Source: Elephas maximus indicus (lineage: Eukaryota > Chordata > Mammalia > Proboscidea > Elephantidae). Taken from it: a DNA stretch of 64,000 bases. The DNA is taken from NCBI RefSeq assembly GCF_024166365.1, contig NC_064822.1, positions 106,698,823 to 106,762,822 on the forward strand, given 5' to 3'. The translations under genes were made by a program, and so were the position numbers. A model generated the notes under the pieces. That model ran no database searches. It was not told where the DNA came from and worked only from the letters and a program-made list of their open reading frames with translations. Every line of letters starts with the position of its first letter. Position 1 is the first letter of the stretch. This document shows, piece by piece, positions 59,501-64,000 of the stretch.

Positions 59501-59511
59501 AGGAGCCTCAT
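32394..59511 (-). CDS. GALNT6: GALNT6, polypeptide N-acetylgalactosaminyltransferase 6 (10 coding exons, intact)
   Basis: A Golgi type II membrane enzyme that moves GalNAc from UDP-GalNAc to Ser/Thr, starting mucin-type O-glycans (CAZy GT27 plus a ricin-B lectin domain). The exons sum to 1869 nt: 622 residues plus TAG, the same length as human GALNT6. Short basic cytosolic tail, membrane anchor at about residues 13-28, stem to about 160, GT-A half from about 176 with VDDAST at 215 and the Mn-binding DAH at 269-271, Gal/GalNAc-T motif with IWGGEN at 378-383 and a metal-ligand-type His near 407, lectin domain 500-622. All junctions keep frame and all donors are GT. The right neighbour of CELA1, as in human 12q13. 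Noncoding 5' exons were not identified. Confidence 0.96.
32508..33630 (-). other. GALNT6: GALNT6 intron before the last exon
   Basis: About 1.1 kb. It contains a MIR at about 33060-33300 ('tgaatctcaggcctgccatt', 'cagttgcctcatct') and a 29-bp tandem duplication at 33492-33549. The rest shows nothing assignable. Confidence 0.65.
33492..33549 (+). repeat. 29-bp tandem duplication
   Basis: Two adjacent copies: 'cgttgccctgatccaccccg' plus tggtttctc, then 'cgttgccctgatccatccca' plus tggtgtctc. They differ at three positions. It lies about 80 bp beyond the donor of the preceding GALNT6 exon. Confidence 0.9.
33631..33783 (-). CDS. GALNT6: GALNT6 coding exon 9 (lectin beta repeat)
   Basis: 51 codons, [17 protein letters not shown] to [11 protein letters not shown], residues 535-585. 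Acceptor 'cttgccttgccttacag', donor gtgagt. QYF at the upstream junction and CLHANAG are lectin-repeat marks. Confidence 0.96.
34083..34532 (-). mobile_element. Composite SINE with tRNA-Gly-like head and an inserted MIR-like segment
   Basis: In reverse it starts 'cattggtggttcagtggtaa' and 'ggttcaattcccggctggtg', close to tRNA-Gly(GCC). It then has the 'tctggaagctctgctgaaac'-type middle (inverted) and the family tail ending in (aac)n at 34083-34110. Between about 34216 and 34326 an extra segment of about 105 bp, not present in the sister copy at 10215, resembles the nearby MIR at 33040-33145. Confidence 0.75.
35285..35386 (-). CDS. GALNT6: GALNT6 coding exon 8 (lectin alpha repeat)
   Basis: 34 codons, [16 protein letters not shown] to CHSLGGNQ, residues 501-534. 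It holds the CLD and the start of QYF of the first lectin repeat. Acceptor 'attactctatttgcag', donor gtgtgc. Confidence 0.95.
35664..35835 (+). mobile_element. MER5A-like hAT element
   Basis: 'agtgattctcaaagtgtgat', 'cacctgcgagcttgctagaa' and 'ccctccaggtgattctgatg' are the MER5 landmarks in order. It fills most of this 635-bp GALNT6 intron. Confidence 0.7.
36022..36153 (-). CDS. GALNT6: GALNT6 coding exon 7
   Basis: 44 codons, [18 protein letters not shown] to DLKPTFYGA, residues 457-500. It links the catalytic and lectin domains and has an N-F-S sequon. Acceptor 'cttggttgacag', donor gtaagt. The intron beyond it (36154-36714) shows nothing assignable. Confidence 0.95.
36715..36915 (-). CDS. 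GALNT6: GALNT6 coding exon 6
   Basis: 67 codons, [19 protein letters not shown] to QAAKMAEE, residues 390-456. It completes the Gal/GalNAc-T motif begun in the previous exon and carries the GHVFR His of the active site. Phase 0 at both ends. Confidence 0.96.
36916..38237 (-). other. GALNT6: GALNT6 intron
   Basis: 1.3 kb. A weak MIR/L2-like piece is at about 37550-37650 ('aaatgcgccaggcactgtga'). Nothing else is recognised. Confidence 0.6.
38238..38355 (-). CDS. GALNT6: GALNT6 coding exon 5
   Basis: One base plus 39 codons, [18 protein letters not shown] to [10 protein letters not shown], residues 351-389. It includes the IWGGEN(V/L)E signature of GalNAc-transferases. Acceptor 'cctctctctctccag', donor gtgaga. 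Confidence 0.96.
38926..39486 (-). mobile_element. Cluster of nested Afrotherian SINEs
   Basis: At least four reverse copies or parts. One is at 38926-39139. A tail fragment at 39141-39190 is broken by a complete SINE (39191-39354) with a perfect 14-bp duplication, catggcaacctata, at 39177-39190 and 39355-39368. A truncated copy lies at 39369-39486. They sit in a 3.2-kb GALNT6 intron. Confidence 0.85.
40623..41045 (+). mobile_element. Afrotherian SINE followed by a hAT-like fragment
   Basis: SINE at 40623-40833 ('agtcctctggcacaaacaat' to 'gacagcaactaacaacaaca'). From about 40850 there is a hAT-type nonautonomous fragment ('ggccaaatctggcttcacag', 'aaatatttactagctggccc'), the family also seen at 17478-18333. 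Confidence 0.65.
41285..41530 (+). mobile_element. MIR SINE
   Basis: MIR landmarks 'tccatcattttctagctaca', 'gttctcatccgtaaaacagg' and 'gaggactacataaaatgtgt', ending just upstream of GALNT6 coding exon 4 in genomic coordinates. Confidence 0.7.
41586..41820 (-). CDS. GALNT6: GALNT6 coding exon 4
   Basis: 235 nt, residues about 272-350, [17 protein letters not shown] to KDETYPI. Two bases (GC) complete the Cys split after DAH, and two (AA) start the next Lys. Acceptor 'gtccgggcctgcag', donor gtaagg. It covers the core of the catalytic domain, including [13 protein letters not shown]. The adjacent 1.06-kb intron (41821-42878) has only a weak MIR-like piece at 42240-42360. Confidence 0.96.
42879..43028 (-). 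CDS. GALNT6: GALNT6 coding exon 3 (DAH metal motif)
   Basis: 150 nt, residues 222-272, [19 protein letters not shown] to VLTFLDAH. The DXH motif (DAH), which binds Mn and UDP-GalNAc, ends the exon. The donor is taken as gtgagt (exon ends CACT), because the next exon then starts GCGAGTGC and restores His-Cys-Glu-Cys. Confidence 0.96.
44368..44764 (+). mobile_element. Two Afrotherian SINEs in tandem
   Basis: First copy 44368-44540, 'ggagctctggtagcacagtg' to 'gaatcgactcgacagcaatg'. Second copy 44549-44764, 'gagtccctgggtggtgcaga' to 'gagttgactccacagcaact' plus a T run. They represent the short- and long-middle subtypes side by side. Confidence 0.88.
45745..46250 (+). repeat. 5' LTR of ERVL-like provirus
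   Basis: Runs from 'tgttaagattgtgtgtcaac' to 'gaatccagcctaagaca', with TG...CA ends, about 506 bp. The sequence after it, 'tttggtagcagaaatgg', sits where a primer-binding site should be and resembles a tRNA-Leu-type site. The matching 3' LTR was not found. Confidence 0.75.
46251..51722 (+). mobile_element. Decayed endogenous retrovirus internal region (ERVL-like, class III)
   Basis: An old retroviral remnant with many stops and frame breaks. Short frames at 46289-47740 lie where gag is expected. Reverse transcriptase traces are at 48534-48990, with the YIDD active-site box at 48936-48947. RNase H-like and then integrase-like segments are at 50780-51600. No env was seen, and the right end is lost at the MaLR LTR (51723). 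Class assignment rests on domain order, lack of env and LTR type. It is not coding. Confidence 0.8.
49261..50098 (+). mobile_element. L1 3' end inserted in the provirus
   Basis: About 820 bp (49271-50088) of L1 3' sequence, starting 'cttaatgcttcgaaggccag' and ending in an A-rich tail. It is flanked by a 10-bp direct repeat, ctgctagttt, at 49261-49270 and 50089-50098. It matches the inverted L1 at 61323-62985. The provirus continues without loss across the two repeats. Confidence 0.88.
51723..52990 (+). mobile_element. MaLR element: 5' LTR plus internal part and 3' LTR tip
   Basis: LTR 51723-52240 ('tgtcatggattgaactgcgt' to 'tagataactaaaaca'). The internal start 'gaatttggtaccaggtgtgg' and 'aaatgtggaagtggctttga' follow, typical of MaLR internal sequence. 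'agcagcactaggtaactaag' at about 52966-52987 is the tip of the 3' LTR. Most of the 3' LTR is missing. It has no coding capacity. Confidence 0.8.
52991..53370 (+). mobile_element. Old L1 3' UTR fragment
   Basis: 'gtatgatctcacttatacga' and 'attagtggttaccagaggtg' are common in ancient L1 3' ends. A duplicated unit 'cactgaactacacacgtaga' / 'cactgaactacatacataaa' occurs at 53178 and 53287. Confidence 0.55.
53392..54065. mobile_element. L2-like fragment interrupted by SINE pieces
   Basis: L2 pattern at 53392-53545 and 53870-54065 ('agtaaactccaaggagacaa'). Between them are a forward SINE tail at 53547-53612 ('gtcgctatgagtcagaatcg') and a reverse SINE at 53644-53856. Confidence 0.65.
57858..58030 (-). 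CDS. GALNT6: GALNT6 coding exon 2
   Basis: 173 nt, residues 164-221, [18 protein letters not shown] to [11 protein letters not shown]. It opens the GT-A fold with the nucleotide-binding VDDAS. Acceptor 'catccctctag', donor gtgagg. Phase fits both neighbours. Confidence 0.96.
58193..58408 (+). mobile_element. Afrotherian SINE, long-middle type
   Basis: 'aagtccctgggtggtgcaaa' to 'gagttggaatttactcaaca'. It lies in the 990-bp intron between GALNT6 coding exons 1 and 2. The rest of that intron is unassigned. Confidence 0.82.
59021..59511 (-). CDS. GALNT6: GALNT6 coding exon 1 (cytosolic tail, membrane anchor, stem)
   Basis: 491 nt, 163 codons plus GA. It starts [17 protein letters not shown], then a hydrophobic anchor ([14 protein letters not shown]) and the stem with an N-Q-S sequon, ending LGPDTRPPE. 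The exon probably begins at 59563 after acceptor 'atgcactctctccag', leaving 52 nt of 5' UTR. An in-frame upstream ATG at 59562 falls at that predicted splice boundary and is not chosen, because the human protein starts MRLLRRRHM (recalled). Donor gtaagt. Confidence 0.95.
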
Positions 59512-59899
59512 CCCCTGGAATCGGTGAGGCCCAGCTAGGTCAGCTCCAAGTGCTGGGCCCACCCTGGAGAGAGTGCATTAAGTCGTGGTGGCCACACTTT
59601 GGGACCTTAGCCTGAGAAGGGAGGGGAAGAGAGAGAGAAATGAGCCAGGGGAGGGACAGGGAGGGGGTCAGGTGTTTGAAGTTCAAGTCCAGGCTCTGCT
59701 GTTGAATGGTGGCATTCCCTTAGCCCAGCCACTTAACTTTCCTTTGCCAAAATTCCCTTCATCCATAAAATGAGGCAACTGGACTCAGTGTTTCTTTCCT
59801 GTATTAAGATCCTGAGATTCATGGATCTACAGAAACCAGAATACTGAAATGCTACATGAAGAGGTTTAAATCAACATAACCACTTTGGGAAACAATGTG

Positions 59900-60570
59900 G
59901 AATTATCAAGTAAAATTTAAAATGTACATACCCTATGGCCCAGCAATTCCACTCCTTGTTTCATATCCCAGATAAACCCTCATACACGTGAACCAGGAGG
60001 CGTGTACAGGAATGTTCATAGCAGCACTGACTAAAATCACAAAAACTGGGAACAACCCAAATGGCCATCAGTGGTACAAAAAAAAAACCCCAAAACAAAA
60101 CCCACTGCCATTCAGTCAATTCCAACTCATAGCAACCCTATAGGACAAAGTAGAACTGCCCCATAGGGTTTCCTAGGCTGTAATCTTTACGGAAGTAGAC
60201 CGCCACATCTTTCTTCTGTGGAGCGGCTGGTGGGTTCCAACTGCCAACCTTTCGGTTAGCAACCAAGTGCTTAACCACTGTACCACCCGGGCTCCTCTAT
60301 CATCAGCAGAATGAATAAAATGTGAAATAGTCATACCATGGAGCACTCTACAGCAATAACAAAGAACGAACCACTTCTACACGTAACAAGGATGCAATAC
60401 TGAGTGAAAAAAGGATGTTGCAGAAAGATAACACAGTATGCTTCCATTTACAGGAAATTCAAACACACGTTAAGCTAAACAATATATTGTTTAGGAATAC
60501 AAATATGTGGCAAAACTATAAAGAAAACTAAAGGAATGATAAAGCCAAAGTTTCTGAAGAGGGAGGAAAA
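59900..60570 (+). mobile_element. Old L1 3' part split by a SINE
   Basis: 'ggcccagcaattccactcct' and 'aacccaaatggccatcagtg' (to 60076) continue at 60301 with 'gaaatagtcataccatggag'. A reverse Afrotherian SINE (60077-60300, inverted head 'ttaaccactgtaccacccgg') sits between. Confidence 0.7.
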
Positions 60571-60618
60571 GGTACAGGAATAGAGATAAGCACAAAAGGG
60601 ACTTCCAAGTAAGGTGTC

Positions 60619-61110
60619 TGTCTTAGCTATCTAGTGCTGTCATAACAGAAATACTACAAGTGGATGGCTTTAACAAAAAGAAGTTTATTTTCTCACAGGA
60701 AAGTAGTCTAAAAGTCCAAATTCAGGGTGTCAGCTCCAGGGAAAGGCTTTCTCTCTCTGTTGGCCTTATCATCAATCTTCCCCTAGACTAGGAGCTTCCC
60801 TGTGCAGGGGCCCCAGGTCCAAAGGATGAGCTCTGCTCCCGGCACTGCTCTCTTGGTGATATGAGGTCCCCAACTCTGCTTGCTTCCCTTTCCTTTTATC
60901 TCTTGAGAGATAAAAGGTAGTACAGGCCACAGCCCATGGAAACTCCCTTTACAGGGATGTAACCTGGGTAAGGGTGTTACAATCCCACCCTAATCCTTTT
61001 TAACATAGAATTACAATCACAAAATAGAGGACAACTACACAATGCTGGAAATCACGGTGCAGCCAAACTGATACACATATTTTTGGGGGGATACAATTCA
61101 ATCCATGACA
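60619..61110 (-). mobile_element. Solitary MaLR-type LTR with 5-bp target duplication
   Basis: From 'tgtcttagctatctagtgct' to 'attcaatccatgaca'. Flanks gtgtc at 60614-60618 and 61111-61115 are identical, as expected for ERVL-type integration. Confidence 0.85.
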
Positions 61111-61165
61111 GTGTCTTTTCTTAAAGGGATGAGGGTGACTGCTGGTGGTATTATTATTCTTTATA

Positions 61166-61215
61166 CCCTGTTGTTGAGTGCTGTCGAGTCGATTTTGACC
61201 CGTAGCAACTTCATA
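61166..61215 (-). mobile_element. Tail fragment of an Afrotherian SINE
   Basis: Only the inverted tail 'gctgtcgagtcgattttgac' with 'ccgtagcaacttcat' is present. Confidence 0.6.
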
Positions 61216-61312
61216 TACCCTACTCATATTTTACAAATATTCTTCTATAACTGTTCATTTTAAATGTGTTTTTTATTGTGGCAAAAAACACATGACATAA
61301 AATTTGCTCTAT

Positions 61313-62995
61313 CATCTCATATTTTTTTAATATAATTTTTATCGTGCTTTAAGTGAGTTTATAAATCAAGTCAGTCTCTCACATATAAACTTATATACAC
61401 CTTACTACATACTCCCATTTACTCTCCCCCTAATGAGTCAGCCCGCTCCCTCCTTCTAGTCTCTCCTTTCGTGACCGTTTTGCCAGTTTCTAACCCTCTC
61501 TACCCTCCCATCTCCCCTCCAGACAGGAGATGCCAACACAGTCTCAAGTGTCCACCTGATATAAGTAGCTCACTCCTCATCAGCATCTGTCTCCAACCTA
61601 TTGTCCAGTCCATTCCATGTCTGATGAGTTGTCTTCAGGAATGGTTCCTATCCTGGGCCAACAGAAGGTTTGGGGACCATGACCACCAGGATTCTTCTAG
61701 TCTCAGTCAGACCATTAAGTCTGGTCTTTTTATGAGAATTTGGGGTCTGCATCCCACTGTTCTCCTGTTCCCTCAGGGGTTCTCTGTTGTGCTCCCTGTC
61801 AGGGCAGTCATGGATTGTGGCTGGGCACCATCTAGTTCTTCTGGTCTCAGGTTGATGTAAGTCTCTAGTTCATGTGGCCCTTTATGTCTCTTGGGCTCAT
61901 AATTATCTTGTGACCTTGGTGTTCTTCATTCTCCTTTGATCCAGGTGGGTTGAGACCAATAGATGCATCTTAGATGGCCGCTTGTTAGCATTTAAGACCC
62001 CATTGAAGACTTCAAAGTGGGATGCGGAATGTTTTCTGAATAGAATTTATTTTGCCAATTGACTTAGATGTCCCAAGGCCATAGTCCCTCAACCCCCGCC
62101 CTTGCTCTGCTGACCTTCGAAGCATTCAGTTTATTCAGGAAACTTCTTTGCTTTTGGTCCAGTCCAGTTGAGCTGACCTTCCCTGTATCGAGTATTGTCC
62201 TTCCCTTCACCTATTTTTTTTTCACCTAAAGTAGTTCTTATCTACTATCTATTCAGTAAATAACCCTCTCCCACCCTCCCTCCCTCCCCCTTCTCATAAC
62301 CACAAAAGAATGTGTTCTCAGTTTAAACTATTTCTCAAGATCTTGTAATAGTGGTCTTATACAATATTTGTCCTTTTGTATCTGACTAATTTCACTCAGC
62401 ATAATGCCTTCCAGGTTCCTCCATGTTATGAAATGTTTCACAGATTCATCACTGTTCTTTATTGATGTGTAGTATTCCATTGTGTGAATATACCATAATT
62501 TATTTATCCATTCATCCCTTGATGGACACCTTGGTTGCTTCCAGCTTTTTGCTATTATAAACAGTGCTGCAATAAACATGGGTGTGCATATATCTGTTTG
62601 TGTAAAGGCTCTTATTTCTCTAGGATATACTCCGAGGAGTGGGATTTCTGGGTCGTATGGTAGTTCTATTTCTCGCTTCTTAAGGAAGTGCCAAATCAAT
62701 TTCCAAAGTGGTTGTAGCATTTTACATTCCCACCAGCAGTGTATAAGAGTTCCAATCTCTCTGCAGCCTCTCCAACATTTATTATTTTGTGTTTTTTGGA
62801 TTAATGCTAGCCTTGTTGGAGTGAGATGGAATCTCATCGTGGTTTTAATTTGCATTTCTCTAATGGCTAATGATCGAGAGCATTTTCTCATGTATCTGTT
62901 AGCCCCCTAAACATCTTTAGTGAAGTGCGTGTTCATATCCTTTGCCCAAATTTTAATTGGGTTGTTTGTCTTTTTGTGGTTGATCAACTCATATT
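61313..62995 (-). mobile_element. Lineage-specific L1, 5'-truncated, with ORF2 C-terminus
   Basis: About 1.66 kb in reverse (61323-62985). The 3' UTR matches the L1 copies at 299 and 49271. The frame 62891-62328 encodes the ORF2p C-terminal region (Cys-rich part with '[13 protein letters not shown]' and 'YYTSIKN'). It ends upstream in a stop, and the reverse-transcriptase part is missing. A short direct repeat, ctcatattt, at about 61315-61323 and 62986-62994 is the likely target duplication. Not able to move on its own. Confidence 0.88.
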
Positions 62996-63129
62996 TAATA
63001 AAAAAGAATTAAAAAAAAATTCTAATATCTCATGACAACACCTTCCAGGCAGAACTGGGCATAGGGCCTCCACCCCCCAGGCACGTGGTCCCTCAGCTCA
63101 GAGGAGGGATGTTTGTAAAATGTTCTGTG

Positions 63130-63525
63130 GAAAGCTCTGGGTGTATAAGGCTCACTGGTTAAATGCTAGATATTGGTGGCATTAGACCTGGGCACAAATC
63201 CCAGTTCTGCCCCTTCTAGTAATAGCACCTACCTCCTAGGATTGTTTTAAGGATTAAGTTCAATGAAATCAGTCAAGAAAAAGGCTTAGCTGTCTCTGCA
63301 CATGGTGAATTATCAAAAAGTGTTAGTTTTTATCACTAGCAGCTGTGTGACCCTTGGGCAAATTACTTAATCTCGCTAAGCCTCAATTTCCTCATCTATA
63401 AAATGTGGGTAACTAATACCTAACTCACAGGGTTGTGGAAAGGATTAAATCAGACAATGTATATAAGTACTTGGTAAAGTGCCTGGCATATACTAAACCC
63501 TCAATAAATGGTATCAATTATTTCT
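63130..63525 (+). mobile_element. MIR SINE pieces
   Basis: 'gacctgggcacaaatcccag' and then, more completely, 'gcagctgtgtgacccttggg', 'cctcaatttcctcatctata' and 'ctggcatatactaaaccctc'. Confidence 0.7.
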
Positions 63526-64000
63526 ACTATAACTAATAAGACCCTGCTCAGCAACCCGGCAATTATCTCTAAGCACCTGGTCTTTAGCCAAAGCCACACT
63601 CATCACCCCTCAGCACATCTTGCTCAAAAGTAGCTCCAGTTGAGCTGTTTTAGGCTGTTATTTAAACACACAAGCTCCTGCTATGGAGAAGCTTGGTGTT
63701 CGGAGTCACCTGGATCTAGGGAATATGTGGCTGCAGTGATCAAGGGGGAGCAGGGGTCATTCTGGGCTGGGGGAGACAGATGGTTTGTTTCACAACGTCA
63801 GAGTCAAATCAACTGAAATCTCTTTGAGTGCCTACTTTATGTTAGGTGTTGTCTAGGAGATGGGAGAAGAGATTTGTTCATGCTGCTTCTATTTGTCAAA
63901 TACCTGTGATATGTCAGGTATTTTACAAGATGCAGGGATACAGAGATGTGCAAACCCAGCCCTCATGCAGTGTGCAGTCAATTGGGGGAGCCAGATTTTA

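Larger units (their letters stand above)
59564..64000 (-). other. GALNT6: Region 5' of GALNT6 coding exon 1
   Basis: Probably introns between noncoding 5' exons, since the human gene extends further upstream (knowledge). Contents: an old L1 at 59900-60570 split by a SINE, a MaLR LTR at 60619-61110, a SINE tail at 61166-61215, an L1 at 61323-62985 and MIR pieces at about 63130-63525. No promoter or noncoding exon could be identified. The end 63530-64000 shows nothing assignable. Confidence 0.6.

Noticed and set aside
59512-59562. In-frame upstream ATG extending GALNT6 by 17 residues
   Set aside because: It lies at the predicted splice acceptor boundary. The protein start MRLLRRRHM matches the known family start and gives the exact human length.
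1-64000. CRISPR array, operon, toxin or phage-type defence system
   Set aside because: No regularly spaced repeats, compact gene runs or prokaryotic signals exist. The window is intron-rich mammalian DNA.

Overview
The window is mammalian nuclear DNA, most likely from an afrotherian and probably an elephant. The evidence is dozens of tRNA-headed SINEs of the Afrotheria type (head about 'ccctggtggcgcagtggtt', tail about 'gtcgctatgagtcggaatcgactc'), an RTE/BovB-clade LINE fragment ending in the same tail, young L1 3' ends and MaLR-type LTRs. The gene order matches the human 12q13 block BIN2 - CELA1 - GALNT6, with all three genes on the minus strand. The species is inferred from repeats; no database was searched.

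Layout, left to right. Positions 1-8673 are intron 1 of BIN2, carrying L2, L1, SINE, MaLR LTR and MIR copies. BIN2 coding exon 1 is at 8674-8754, with a CpG-rich promoter behind it. Positions 8755-12110 are intergenic. All eight exons of CELA1 (pancreatic elastase 1) lie between 12224 and 26973, followed upstream by a TATA box and an intact PTF1-type pancreatic acinar site. Positions 27120-30740 are intergenic. GALNT6 runs from its poly(A) signal near 30760 to its first coding exon ending at 59511. Its ten coding exons sum to 1869 nt, i.e. 622 residues plus stop, and are fully intact. Positions 59564-64000 are the 5' side of GALNT6, probably introns between noncoding exons, and are filled with L1, LTR and SINE copies.

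The main result is that CELA1 is a unitary pseudogene here. It keeps its introns, most splice sites, poly(A) signal and promoter, but it carries several separate lesions. The tryptic activation Arg is Trp in exon 2. A TGG codon is TGA in exon 3, before the catalytic His. The exon 3 donor GT is missing. The exon 5/exon 6 junction is out of frame. The conserved GDSGGP motif reads GDSGSP. BIN2 exon 1 and all GALNT6 coding exons are intact, so the damage is specific to CELA1 and not general poor sequence quality.

The 14.8 kb GALNT6 intron 43029-57857 holds a decayed ERVL-like provirus (5' LTR, gag/pol remnants, no env seen). An elephant-type L1 interrupts it with a 10-bp target duplication, and a MaLR element interrupts its distal end. 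No CRISPR array, operon or other prokaryote-type system is present, and I found no new multi-gene system.
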